A DNA stretch of 64,000 nt from Tetmemena sp. SeJ-2015 (lineage: Eukaryota; Ciliophora; Spirotrichea; Sporadotrichida; Oxytrichidae): positions 1 through 64,000 of the forward strand of contig JAJKFJ010022341.1 of assembly GCA_027382625.1 (NCBI GenBank), in the 5' to 3' direction. The notes below the pieces were generated by a model. The model was not told the DNA's origin. It saw nothing but the letters and a program-made list of their open reading frames with translations, and ran no database searches. Of the stretch, positions 51,620 through 61,377 are shown piece by piece (the first letter of the stretch is position 1; each line of letters opens with the position of its first letter). A program made the translations under genes and the position numbers.

Positions 51620-53089
51620 TTATTTTTTCGTGGCTTTTATCACAGACAACAGTTCTGCCCCTGAACCAAAACCGATCGGCGCTTGTGCTGCCATCCACGC
51701 AAACACGGCATACGTCGCTGCCGCTTGGTTGATGCGCACGGGTTCGATTTTATCGAATGTGTCATCCGGAGTATGGTGTAAATCGAAATAATCATCTGCT
51801 TTTAACGCTAGCCCAAAGCTCGCTGCTCCAGCCATTCGTAAGTCGCCCATATCCGGTCCAGGAAAGGCATTATTATCGCCAGCTTCGATTCCTAAAGGTG
51901 CCAGAATGGTGTGCATTTGCTTTACTAAAGGTAATGCTTCTGCTCGCACGAATGAAGCCATTTTGGTCACAGGCCCTTGTCCTAAATCTGCCTCTGCAGC
52001 TGCTTGGATTTTTGCAATTTGCGATTGGTGCGCTGCTAAATATGCCTTTCCACCAAAAAGCCCTTGCTCTTCATTGGCGAATAAAACAACACGAATACTG
52101 CGTTTTGGTTTAAGCCCATTACGCTTAATAAATTCTGCTGCAGCCATCGTGATCGCACATCCTGCGCCATCATCAATTGCGCCCGTACCTAAATCCCAAG
52201 AATCTAAATGACCACCAATTAAGACATACTCATTCGGCAATTCACTACCGGTCATTTCTCCAATCACGTTGTAAGACGTATAGGTACCTGCTGCACTAGC
52301 GCTAATTTCCAATTTTAATGAAACAGGCTTGCCGCGCTTCAGCATACGAGCGACCAAATCGGCATCTGGATTTGACATTGCCGCCGCTGGAATCTGCGGC
52401 ACATCGGGCTCATAAGACATCACACCGGTGTGCGGTAAGCGATGGCTATCGGTTCCAACCGAACGAATCACAATCGCCACCGCCCCTTTTCGCGCTGCTT
52501 CAGATGCCCCTTTAGAACGACCGGGAACTACTAGGCCATACTCATTTGAGTTTTGCATCTTATGATTAATGAAGACAATTTTGCCGCGCACTTTTTCATT
52601 AGGCGCTGCTAGCATGTCTTTCAAGGTCGCGAATTCAACTAGTTCGGCAGTTAATCCATTCTGTGGAGTCGCAACAGTATTTCCCAATGCCGTGATCACC
52701 AAAGATTGCGGGAAAGGCGCTGTAATTTCAGCTTTCTCAATACCACGCTTCCAACTTGGAAAAGTCACTGGCTCTTTCCATACTTTATCAAAACCGAGCT
52801 CTTTAAACTTCGCTTCTGCCCAAGCAAAGGCTAAAGCATCGCCTGGGCTTCCAGCCATCCTAGGTCCAACCTCAGTCGTCAATGATTCTAGAATTTTGTA
52901 ACTTAAGTTGTCTGTACGTGCGGCATCGCGTATCCATGCAGCGGTTTGTAATTCTTTTTCGCTAAAAACTGCAGGCTTTTTATCGTCATTTACTGGGTCA
53001 GCAAAAATATTAGCAGAACTAAATAAACAACTTAACAATAAGGCAAATCCAGCACGCTTCAATGTTCGAATCTCTTTTCTATTAAACAT
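51620..53089 (-). CDS. Exported M28-family zinc aminopeptidase/carboxypeptidase Q-like
   Basis: A 489-residue secreted peptidase. A signal peptide covers about residues 1-30 (AGFALLLSCLFSSANIFA). A PA domain sits in the middle (about 130-270) and the catalytic domain follows: GGHLDSWDLGTGAIDDGAG binds zinc, VLFANEEQGLFGG has the general-base glutamates, and HHTPDDT carries the last ligand. The match is closest to plasma carboxypeptidase Q-like enzymes, acting on short peptides. No neighbour explains its substrate. The start ATG 53089 precedes a long empty region. Confidence 0.9.
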   Translation of the reverse strand: MFNRKEIRTLKRAGFALLLSCLFSSANIFADPVNDDKKPAVFSEKELQTAAWIRDAARTDNLSYKILESLTTEVGPRMAGSPGDALAFAWAEAKFKELGFDKVWKEPVTFPSWKRGIEKAEITAPFPQSLVITALGNTVATPQNGLTAELVEFATLKDMLAAPNEKVRGKIVFINHKMQNSNEYGLVVPGRSKGASEAARKGAVAIVIRSVGTDSHRLPHTGVMSYEPDVPQIPAAAMSNPDADLVARMLKRGKPVSLKLEISASAAGTYTSYNVIGEMTGSELPNEYVLIGGHLDSWDLGTGAIDDGAGCAITMAAAEFIKRNGLKPKRSIRVVLFANEEQGLFGGKAYLAAHQSQIAKIQAAAEADLGQGPVTKMASFVRAEALPLVKQMHTILAPLGIEAGDNNAFPGPDMGDLRMAGAASFGLALKADDYFDLHHTPDDTFDKIEPVRINQAAATYAVFAWMAAQAPIGFGSGAELLSVIKATKK

Positions 53090-53523
53090 GTTTTTCCCTT
53101 GAACGCAATTTTTCTTGTGATATAAAACAAAACACTACTTGATCTTGACAGCTCATAGTAGGAATTTAGCAGACAAGACCAACTCCACAAAGTTCCTCCC
53201 ACATTTAGCTCAAATACATTAAACACAAACAAATTCTCTTCGAAACTCGCGAAACGAGAAACATAAGCCATTGATAATTAAGGATTAAATTAAATTGCGC
53301 GAGATCATCAGACTTACTTTACAGCGATTGAATATCGACTATACTTAACATCGTTGCATCAAAGAAATTTTCCTGTCCCGATTTTAGTTCAAGTCTTCTA
53401 TAAGATATAATACATAGGTAGGTTAAAATAGGAATCTGGTTTTGTTAAACATCTACCGTTGTTGAAGCATAAAACCGACCAGAATTGATAGACATTGCAT
53501 TGCCGTTTTTGCCCTCGGATCAC
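53090..53523. other. Divergent region between the peptidase gene and the DUF3579 gene
   Basis: A 434-base AT-rich gap. I see no gene, strong hairpin or repeat in it. Confidence 0.55.
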
Positions 53524-53862
53524 ATGACTGATACAGCCAAACACGCTCCCAAGCCAATAAGTGAGTTCTTTATCCAAGGCCTCACAAGTGATGGCAAACA
53601 GTTCCGTCCAAGCGATTGGGCCGAACGACTATGTGGTGCTATGTCATGCTTTCGTCCCGAAGGCGGTAGAAACGCACATTTGCAATATTCGCCCTACGTT
53701 CGTCCGATACTACTGAATGGTGTTCGCTCTGTGGTGGTGAATGAAGCCCTACGTGAAATTGAACCACTTGCGTTTCACTTCGTGATGAGTTTTGCAAAAG
53801 ATAATGACTTACAAATTATCGATGCATGCTTATTACCTGATCCAACACCAGCCAAATCCTAA
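53524..53862 (+). CDS. DUF3579-family protein
   Basis: A 112-residue protein of a family known mainly from betaproteobacteria. Typical stretches are FFIQGLTSDGKQFRPSDWAE, LQYSPYVRPILLNGVRSVVV and DNDLQIIDACLLPDP. Function unknown. ATG 53524 is preferred over a TTG at 53485, which would add 13 residues. It stands alone, followed by an 83-base gap and a convergent small gene. Confidence 0.85.
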   Translation: MTDTAKHAPKPISEFFIQGLTSDGKQFRPSDWAERLCGAMSCFRPEGGRNAHLQYSPYVRPILLNGVRSVVVNEALREIEPLAFHFVMSFAKDNDLQIIDACLLPDPTPAKS

Positions 53863-53945
53863 GTGATTTTCACGCGTCTCCTGCCTAGATGATCTGAGTA
53901 TGCTGGATCGATAGGTAAAAAACTTCAATCATCGATTACCTGATC

Positions 53946-54167
53946 TTATTCGCGAAGCCACAAAATCCCAAGCACGGAAAAAAAATCAAGCCCAAAGCTA
54001 AGGTGCCAACATAAAAAATGGGCCTCCCCTTCAGCATACGCCAGCAATTCAAACAGCAGCGTCGCACTTATTGCCGACAAGACACTTGCAAGTAAAAATC
54101 GCTGTTGCAAACGGTGCCAAACTACTGCCGAAACGATCGCAATCAGACTCAAGTACAAGATAGGCAT
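53946..54167 (-). CDS. Small putative membrane protein
   Basis: A 73-residue protein with two or three hydrophobic stretches (LYLSLIAIVSAVVW, FLLASVLSAISATLLFELLAY, CWHLSFGLDFFSVLGIL). AAGGA lies eight bases before ATG 54167, which supports translation. I do not recognise the family. It lies opposite the antiporter gene, with 213 bases between the two starts. It could still be a chance frame. Confidence 0.5.
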   Translation of the reverse strand: MPILYLSLIAIVSAVVWHRLQQRFLLASVLSAISATLLFELLAYAEGEAHFLCWHLSFGLDFFSVLGILWLRE

Positions 54168-54380
54168 AAGCTTCCTTATTTAAGGATTTCTAGCAGAGGT
54201 AAGAATGGGTAAGCTACAATAATTAACTAGAACAATAATAATTCAAATCTCATTGCATTGGATCTTTACGCAAGCAACGATACAAGAAAACACTCAATTA
54301 CATTAACCAACAATCCAATCGCAACTACCTATTCGTAACTACACATTCGTCACTACCCGACATCGAATCGATAAGCTCAC

Positions 54381-55643
54381 ATGCCATCCCCCACACATGT
54401 CCAATTGATAGGCGCGATTCTGTTTGTGATCGCGATCATTCATACATTTTCAACTAAGTTTTTTGAGCGTTTAGCACATGCAAAACCATCTCACTCTGGC
54501 CTGTGGCATCTGCTAGGTGAGGTCGAGGTGGTGTTCGGCTTTTGGGCATTTGTGTTGATGCTTGCAATCTTTGGTTTAGAAGGATCACAAGCGGCTACCA
54601 CTTATATCGATTCTCGCAATTTCACAGAACCGATGTTCGTTTTTGCGATCATGGTCATTGCTGGTACCCGACCCATCATCCAATCAAGTATGTCGGCTGT
54701 AAAATGGTTAGCAAACCTATTGCCCTTGCCGGGAAGTTTAGGTTTGTATGTGATTGTCATGATTACGGTTCCGCTATTAGGTTCATTCATTACAGAACCA
54801 GCAGCGATGACTTTAGCCGCACTCATGATTGCCGAATGTTTTTTCTCACGTCCCGTATCGAATCGATTTAAGTACGCCACCTTAGGCTTACTTTTTGTGA
54901 ATGTATCGATAGGCGGAACACTCACACCATTCGCCGCACCACCTGTCCTCATGGTGGCGGGCAAATGGGGCTGGGACATGTCATTCATGCTGACAATGAT
55001 AGGATGGAAAGCGGCGGCAGCGATCTGCTTTAGCGCCATCTGCATGGCAGCACTATTTCATCGTGAACTAATTCAATTGCCGCAATCCAGCCCGACCAAA
55101 GGGGTACAGAAAACGCCGCTTGTTTTAAGTATTGCCCACTTTGCTTTCCTTACTGCAGTGGTTGTATTTGCGCATCACCCAGCGATCTTCATGGGCTTAT
55201 TCTTGTTTTTTCTGGGCATTACACAAGCCTACCAACAGTACCAAGATCGCTTGATTTTACGCGAAGGTTTGTTAGTCGCTTTTTTTCTGGCAGGTCTAGT
55301 GGTGTTGGGCGGTCAGCAACAATGGTGGCTACAACCTGTATTGCTTAGCATGAACAGCGATCAAGTATTTTATGGTGCAACCATACTCACTGCAGTAACC
55401 GACAATGCAGCACTCACTTATCTTGGCTCATTGGTAGAAGGCCTTTCCGATAGCTTTAAATACGCTTTGGTCACTGGTGCTGTGACTGGCGGCGGTTTAA
55501 CCATCATCGCAAATGCGCCGAATCCCGCAGGTTTTGCTATTCTTCGCGGTCACTTTAAAGACGAGGCAATTCATCCATTCGGACTATTCCTCGCAGCTTT
55601 GGGACCCACTATCATTGCTGCCTTGGCGTTTCGCTTGCTCTAA
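54381..55643 (+). CDS. Putative Na+/H+ antiporter family membrane protein
   Basis: A 420-residue inner-membrane protein with about eleven helices. The conserved regions are GSFITEPAAMTLAALMIAE, GGTLTPFAAPPVLMVAGKWGWD and TDNAALTYLGSLVEG, the last with GLTIIANAPNPAG, typical of the ion-transporter superfamily member known as the putative Na+/H+ antiporter family (Pfam Na_H_antiport_3). The ion is not proved. It has its own promoter region to the left and is followed after 111 bases by the YhcH-like gene. Confidence 0.82.
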   Translation: MPSPTHVQLIGAILFVIAIIHTFSTKFFERLAHAKPSHSGLWHLLGEVEVVFGFWAFVLMLAIFGLEGSQAATTYIDSRNFTEPMFVFAIMVIAGTRPIIQSSMSAVKWLANLLPLPGSLGLYVIVMITVPLLGSFITEPAAMTLAALMIAECFFSRPVSNRFKYATLGLLFVNVSIGGTLTPFAAPPVLMVAGKWGWDMSFMLTMIGWKAAAAICFSAICMAALFHRELIQLPQSSPTKGVQKTPLVLSIAHFAFLTAVVVFAHHPAIFMGLFLFFLGITQAYQQYQDRLILREGLLVAFFLAGLVVLGGQQQWWLQPVLLSMNSDQVFYGATILTAVTDNAALTYLGSLVEGLSDSFKYALVTGAVTGGGLTIIANAPNPAGFAILRGHFKDEAIHPFGLFLAALGPTIIAALAFRLL

Positions 55644-55754
55644 TTTTTGCGGCTGTGGATGAATGATCTAAAGTTCTTTAAAGATTGCACTTAATGCTAT
55701 GATTCCCACTTTCTTGATACACCACTTGCTTGAGGATTGCCCTCACCTACCACT

Positions 55755-56219
55755 ATGATTCTTGGCCACTTGCATCAAACTCAAACTATTCACTCAAGTG
55801 CCAGCACGGAGATTGAAAAAGCTTTACAGCACCTACGCGATACCGACTACACCAAAATCGCGCCCGGAAGATATCCGATCGATGGAGAACGCATGTTCGC
55901 GATCGTGCAAGACCCAATTACGCAAAGTTGGGATCTCGGTTTTCCAGAGTTTCATGCGCGTCATATTGATGTCCAGTATCTACTGGATGGACAAGAGGCA
56001 TTAGGCTTTCTACCAGCGAATGACAAACTCAAACCGACTGATGATTTTTTAGCCGAACGCGATATCGCTTTTGTCGCACAACAAGAAAACGAAACGCGTA
56101 TTGTCCTAACCGCTGGCATGTATGCCGTTTTCTTCCCGGGTGAGTTACATCGCCCATGTCGTGCAGTAAATCAAGCTATGCAAATCAAAAAAGTAGTGAT
56201 AAAAATTTTATCCAAATAA
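55755..56219 (+). CDS. YhcH/YjgK/YiaL-family protein (sugar anomerase-like)
   Basis: A 154-residue cupin-like protein of the YhcH/YjgK/YiaL family (DUF386). Signature stretches are FAIVQDPITQ, HARHIDVQYLLDGQEALGF, with histidine ligands, and MYAVFFPGELHRPCRA. E. coli members act on sialic acid as anomerase or as accessory proteins in sugar operons. The substrate here is open; a link to the nag genes 6 kb away is only a guess. ATG 55755 is preferred over the TTG at 55737. Confidence 0.88.
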   Translation: MILGHLHQTQTIHSSASTEIEKALQHLRDTDYTKIAPGRYPIDGERMFAIVQDPITQSWDLGFPEFHARHIDVQYLLDGQEALGFLPANDKLKPTDDFLAERDIAFVAQQENETRIVLTAGMYAVFFPGELHRPCRAVNQAMQIKKVVIKILSK

Positions 56220-56342
56220 CCGAAGATTTTCATTCGCGCAGTTACGGTATGCTGCGCGGGTCTTGTAGTGACCTGTTGTTCACTTTTTGTGTATTCACCC
56301 AATTTCTTATTTCTAATATCTAATTTTTTAGGAGCAAATTCT

Positions 56343-56930
56343 ATGAAACGTTTTTTGTTAATCGCTCTTCTCGCAACTAGTTTAACTGGCTGCGGCTACA
56401 ACACACTGCAACAGCAAGATGAAGCGGTATCAGCAGCATGGTCTGATGTCTTAAATAATTATCAGCGTCGTGCTGACTTAGTGCCTAACTTGGTGAATGT
56501 GGTGCAAGGCTATGCCGACCACGAAAAAGAAGTATTACTCGGCGTGACAGAAGCACGCTCAAAAATTGGCAGCATACAAATGACGCCTGAGTTGGCGAAG
56601 GATGCGGAAGCTCTCAAGAAATTTCAAGAGGCGCAAGCTGGTATGAGTTCTGCGTTGTCACGCCTGATGATGATTTCAGAAAACTATCCTGCCTTGAAAG
56701 CGAACGATAATTTCCGTGATCTTTCAGCGCAATTGGAAGGTACAGAAAATCGCATAACTGTTGCACGTGATCGCTACATTAAAAGCGTACAGACCTACAA
56801 CGTCACGGTACGTTCCTTCCCGAGCAATCTGACTGCAAAAATGTTTGGCATGAATGTGAAGCCGAACTTCACCGTTGAAAATGAAAAAGCAATTTCAAAC
56901 GCACCAAAAGTCGATTTCGGTAAAAAATAA
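56343..56930 (+). CDS. LemA-family lipoprotein
   Basis: A 195-residue protein. From ATG 56343, with AGGAG ten bases upstream, it has a short signal peptide with a lipobox ending LTGCG at about residue 18, so it is probably a lipoprotein. The LemA body is clear: AWSDVLNNYQRRADLVPNLV, YADHEKEVL, LSRLMMISENYPALKA, then ENRITVARDRYIKSVQ. Function unknown. Its stop overlaps the next start (TAATG), and the pair LemA plus TPM protein is widely conserved. Confidence 0.92.
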   Translation: MKRFLLIALLATSLTGCGYNTLQQQDEAVSAAWSDVLNNYQRRADLVPNLVNVVQGYADHEKEVLLGVTEARSKIGSIQMTPELAKDAEALKKFQEAQAGMSSALSRLMMISENYPALKANDNFRDLSAQLEGTENRITVARDRYIKSVQTYNVTVRSFPSNLTAKMFGMNVKPNFTVENEKAISNAPKVDFGKK

Positions 56931-57839
56931 TGTTGACAGTGAAGTCTTTCACAAGGCTCTGCTTGGCCCTACTGCTTCCAATATTCTTTGTATTTGGAAG
57001 TAGTAATGTCATTGCAGAGCAAATTCCGGTTCCAAAATTATCGAAACGTGTTACCGATTTGACGCAAACCCTAACACCTGAACAAATTGAATCGCTTGCA
57101 CAAAAATTAGCAACGCTTGAAAAGACCAAAGGTAGTCAGATTGCAGTGTTGATCATTCCCAGCACGGGTGAAGAAGGTATCGAACAATTTTCTATCCGTG
57201 TTGTTGATGAATGGAAGCTGGGTCGCAAAGGTACTGCGGATGGCGTACTGTTCTTGGTCGCAAAAAATGACAAGCGTCTTAGGATCGAAGTGGGTCGTGG
57301 TTTAGAAGGAGCACTAACCGATGTCACCAGCGCCCGCATCATCCGAGAATTTGTTCGCCCTGCGTTCAAACAAAATGACTTCTACGGTGGTATCAATATC
57401 GGTATCGACAAAATCAGTGCCGTGATTGCTGGCGAAGAATTACCACCCCCTGCGCCCAGTCAAGGGCAGACGGTGCATTTTCAAGAGAGCTTCAATATTC
57501 TAGGATTGCATCCGCTTGTGTGGTTAGGTTTACTAATTGCAGGGTTCATCCTGAGTAAAGTTTTTGGCCCGTGGCTGGGGCGTGGTGGTTTAGGTTTAGG
57601 TAGTGCTGGTGCAGCCCTATTGGCAGGGACACCGATCGGAATGGCAATGCTTGCCGGCCTGCTGATGATTATCATCTACAGCTTACTCAGCAGTCGTTTA
57701 TTTTGGGACATCGCTGGCGCAGTTTTACAAAGCGGTGCTATCGGTGGCTTTGGCGGCGGGGGGTGGCGGCAAGCGATAACGTGGTTTCAGCGGCGGCGGT
57801 GGTGATTTTGGCGGCGGTGGCGCCTCGGGAGATTGGTAA
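56930..57839 (+). CDS. TPM-domain membrane protein (YgcG family, frameshift in Gly-rich tail)
   Basis: A periplasm-facing TPM domain (about residues 30-165: VTDLTQTLTPEQIESLAQKL, GSQIAVLIIPSTGEEGIEQ, VGRGLEGALTDVTSARII) follows a signal peptide, then two membrane segments near 190-250 and a glycine-rich tail. The tail is out of frame: from about 57755 the expected Ser/Gly repeat (SGGGGDFGGGGASGDW) can be read in another frame to TAA at 57837. The span has one base too many. The error lies in runs of G between 57755 and 57795. Stop and next start overlap (TAATG). Confidence 0.9.
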
Positions 57840-58351
57840 TGACAAACAAACGAGTATGGCAAAATTTGCGCGCGCAACTTCGTACAAATCCTTATCGCCA
57901 ACATTTTGACGACGCGAATCGCCAACGTCTCAGCCAAGAAATTGCGAAAGCGGAACAAGGGCATCGCGGAGAAATTCGCTTAGTCGTTGAATCGCAACTA
58001 CCATTTTCTGTTGTTCGTGCTGGCACAACGCCACGTCAACGGGCGATTCATTGGTTTTCGGAATTACATGTATGGGATACTGAGGAAAATAGCGGAATTT
58101 TGCTCTACATCTTGCTCGCAGAGAGAAAGATAGAAATTGTCGCTGATCGAGGCATCCACAAATTAGTTGGCCAAGATGCATGGAACACCATCTGCGAACG
58201 ACTCCAAAACGAATTAGCTGCGGCACATGTGGTGGAAGGCTTAAGTGAAGCTTTAATTGCATGTGCAGAATTGCTGCGACAGCACTTCCCTATTGCAGAA
58301 GGTGCCGATAATCCTGACGAGCTCAGTAACGAACTCATCTTTATCGCTTAG
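57839..58351 (+). CDS. Second TPM-domain protein
   Basis: A 170-residue soluble protein with a TPM-type fold (AEQGHRGEIRLVVESQL, RAIHWFSELHVWDTEENSGI, ERKIEIVADRGIHKLVGQDAW). It has no signal peptide or membrane helix. ATG 57839 overlaps the stop of the preceding gene; this overlap fixes both. It completes a lemA-TPM-TPM operon ended by a hairpin at 58380. Its job is unknown; in other species the neighbours suggest a cell-envelope role. Confidence 0.88.
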   Translation: MTNKRVWQNLRAQLRTNPYRQHFDDANRQRLSQEIAKAEQGHRGEIRLVVESQLPFSVVRAGTTPRQRAIHWFSELHVWDTEENSGILLYILLAERKIEIVADRGIHKLVGQDAWNTICERLQNELAAAHVVEGLSEALIACAELLRQHFPIAEGADNPDELSNELIFIA

Positions 58352-58379
58352 TCAGTTCATCAAACTTTTCACCACCAAT

Positions 58380-58412
58380 GCTGGCAAAACTACTCAGGTT
58401 TGCCAGCTTTCT
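58380..58412 (+). terminator. Intrinsic terminator after the lemA-TPM operon
   Basis: Perfect nine-base stem GCTGGCAAA with TTTGCCAGC, 10-base loop and TTTCTT after. Confidence 0.82.
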
Positions 58413-58609
58413 TCCGCATGAAGCGATAGCAATTCGGCTTTTTGACCACGCTAAACTTCACTCTGTCTATTCATCGCTATTTTGTCGCTTTATGGCATGC
58501 TAAAGTGCGATGGCATTCCGTTTCTTTTCAAATTTAATTGATCTTAATGAAGCTTACGAGTTAATTTAGTCTCAACACGCTTTTTTGATCTATTTATTAA
58601 GGAATTTTT

Positions 58610-60701
58610 ATGAAATTCATCAAAACCATCATCGCATCAAGCCTGATGCTGCTCTATACAAGCAGCGCAATTGCTGACACACAAACAACGAAGTATCTGA
58701 TTTTTGTCGAAAATGGTAAGCAAGCAGGTGAGCAAATTGTGCAACGTGACGATCGAGGCTTAACCAAGGTGCGTTTCATCTTTAAAGATAATGGCCGCGG
58801 CCCGGAACTAAATGAAGAATTTCGACTAGGTGCAGATGGCCTACCAAAGGAGTATAAGGTTACTGGTAATTCCACTTCGGTGCTGTTGGAACGAAAATTC
58901 AAGTGTTGGTGATCAAGCCGAATGGAAATCCACCTCTGAACAAGGCAAACAAAGTGTTAAGGGCTCTGCCCTTTACATCCCACTCAATAGCTCATTTGCG
59001 ATAGGTTCGCTATCGATCACCGCACTAGAAAAATCAGCAGACAAACGCTTAGCTTTGCTGCCATCCGGCACACTTTCACAAAGCAAAATTGGTGAACTCG
59101 AAGTTCGCAATGGCGACAAAAAACAAATCGTGCAGTTATTGGCGCAAACTGGCATCGGCCTATCTCCGAGTTTTGTGTGGGCGACCACAGGTACTGATCC
59201 GCGCTTATTCGCGGTTGTTATCCCAGGCTATATGAAAATGGTTGAGGAAGGGTGGCAAGCCAACGGCGAAGCAATGGCGAACTTTCAGAAAGCTGCAGAA
59301 AGCAAAGTGCTACTTGAGCGCGCCAAGACACTCCAACATCCTCTTCCCGGTTTAACCGTGATTCGCAATGCGCGCATTTTCGATAGTGACAAAGCGCAAC
59401 TGAAAGCGGCGTCGGATGTCTACGTTCTCCGTGGGCGCATTACCGCGATATTGCCGGCGGGCTCTCCGGTTCGCGGAGCAGTCGCGGAAATTGATGCACA
59501 AGGAAAAATTCTATTACCAGGCCTATTTGATATGCACGGCCATGTTGGTCGTTGGGATGGTGGTTTAAACATTGCTGCTGGCGTGACCAGTGTGCGTGAC
59601 ATGGGTAACGACAACGCCCAGATGCAATTGCTACTCAACGAGATCAGTAAAGGTGACTTGCTAGGGCCACAGATTGTGCCCGCAGGATTTTTAGAGGGAG
59701 AAAGTCCCTATTCAGCGAATAATGGTTTCGTCGTTAAGAACCTAGCTGAAGCTAAAAATGCGATTGATTGGTATGCACAGCATGGCTATCCACAACTCAA
59801 AATCTATAACTCATTTCCAAAAGAAATTCTAAAAGAGACTGTCGCATACGCACATAGGCGTGGCTTAAGAGTTTCTGGTCATATTCCAGTTGGCTTACGT
59901 GCTTTTGAAGCACTAGACGCAGGCTATGACGAGATTCAGCATATTAACCAAGTAATGCGGAATTTTTTAGCGACGCCAAAAACCGACACGCGTCCTTGAT
60001 GATTTATTTGCCCATCTGAAAAAACGGGGGATATTGACTTCATTCAAAGCCAGTAAAAGACCTTTTTGCGCGTCTAAAAAAAAGCAAATCGCCATCGATC
60101 CAAATTGGCGACCTTCTCATTCTACGGAAAAAAAGATGGCACGATAAAACCAGCCATTCCCCGCAATCGCTGACCACATGCCACCGGATGTACGTCGTGG
60201 TTTTTCAGTTGGCACAATGAAAATCGCTGATGATGCAACCCATCAACGCTACGAAAAATCGTATGCAAAAATGATCGATTTCGTCGGACGTTTGTACAAA
60301 GCAGGCGTACCAATTGTTGCGGGCACCGACGAACTGACCGGCTTCACACTACATTCTGAACTCACACTATTAGTCAAAGCGGGCTTGAGTCCAGCGCAAG
60401 CATTACAAGTGGCAACCCGCAACGGCGCAATTTATACTCGCACACAAAACGAACGTGGCTCAATCAGTGTAGGCAAGTTAGCTGACTTGGTGTTGGTCGA
60501 TGGTGATCCAACCAAGAACATCGAAAAGAAGCTCTCCTGCAGCTTTATTTAATGTTCCAGTTTCATCAAAGCATGGGTATCAAGCCCTTTTTCGATCAAC
60601 AACCCACATTGAAGCAACTACAAGCTGTATCTGCGTCGAATCCGATTGGAATGAATGAAGGTGCGATGCAACGTTTCTTCGGCGTTGCAAAACACGATTA
60701 A
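58610..60701 (+). CDS. Exported amidohydrolase-family protein (at least three frameshifts)
   Basis: A secreted metal-dependent hydrolase of about 690 residues. A signal peptide is present (residues 1-23, ending SAIADTQ). The metal site is MHGHVG; later blocks are RVSGHIP, EIQHINQV and GTDELTGF, and the end has GRLGKLADLV-type sequence (GSISVGKLADLVLVDGDPT). The frame changes near 58900, again between 59995 and 60180 where several bases are lost, and near 60535; the likely end is TAA at 60699-60701, after FFGVAKHD. The amidohydrolase subfamily is not certain, so I give no substrate. A pseudogene is possible, but the error pattern is the same as elsewhere in the window. Confidence 0.8.
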
Positions 60702-61008
60702 ATCGGAACCCGCTGGCGTCTACTCTGCACCTAGATTCCAGCGGGGGCAATTTAAGCGAACATCAGCTCAAAGCGAAAGATTAAAGGAACGAAATTAAAG
60801 TTAAATATTGAGAAACGTAGATAAAGAATTCTGACAAACTGCATCGATCGCGATCAACTCACAAGCTCCAATTATTCGGTTATTTAACTTATACACATGC
60901 TTCAAACTTTAAGCTTGTACATTCTTAGCCCGTCGATTAAGATTGCGCCCGCTTTACATGATGCGAAGTTCACCTCGCATTTCATTACTTCGTTTTCGAG
61001 AAACCTCT
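60702..61008. other. Intergenic region after the amidohydrolase gene
   Basis: Contains a CCCGCTGG/CCAGCGGG hairpin at 60709-60745 with no clear T run, possibly an end signal for the amidohydrolase gene. Otherwise no feature seen. Confidence 0.5.
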
Positions 61009-61332
61009 ATGCAATTTAGCGAAATTTTATCCAGCCTGCCAAATATTGATCATCTTCAAGCAATCGAGCTTTATACCAATGATCAACTCGTAGCGCGTAT
61101 TGAGAATAAACCTGGCTCTGCGGGTAGTGTGCGCGTGTATCACGCTTTATATGCGGAGTTTGGCGCAATTGATGTCGCTGCAGCGAACAAGGGTTTGGCA
61201 ATGTATGCGGAACATACTGCTGACGCACTCGCGTATCCTGGCAAACATCCAAACATCGACCGATTATTCGACATAGTGAATAACAAAGATACGACCTGCA
61301 ATAGCTATCGCGTACAACTGATCAGCAAATAA
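61009..61332 (+). CDS. DUF2322-family protein
   Basis: A 107-residue protein. It contains RIENKPGSAGSVRVYHALY and LAMYAEHTADALAYPGKHPN then IDRLF, which I know as DUF2322, a small betaproteobacterial family of unknown role. ATG 61009 is preferred because the open frame to 60943 adds an unrelated leader. The gene stands between the amidohydrolase and a convergent HD-GYP gene, with 45 bases to the latter. Confidence 0.8.
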   Translation: MQFSEILSSLPNIDHLQAIELYTNDQLVARIENKPGSAGSVRVYHALYAEFGAIDVAAANKGLAMYAEHTADALAYPGKHPNIDRLFDIVNNKDTTCNSYRVQLISK

Positions 61333-61377
61333 GCAAACAAAAAGAAGCGACACGAAAGATCGATACAGTGAGTGGCT

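Noticed and set aside
56234..56258. CGCGCAG/CTGCGCG hairpin before lemA as a riboswitch or attenuator
   Set aside because: The stem is short, has no T run and no further conserved structure could be seen.
58610..60701. Calling the amidohydrolase a true pseudogene
   Set aside because: The breaks have the same form as those in essential genes of this window, so errors in the sequence are the simpler explanation.
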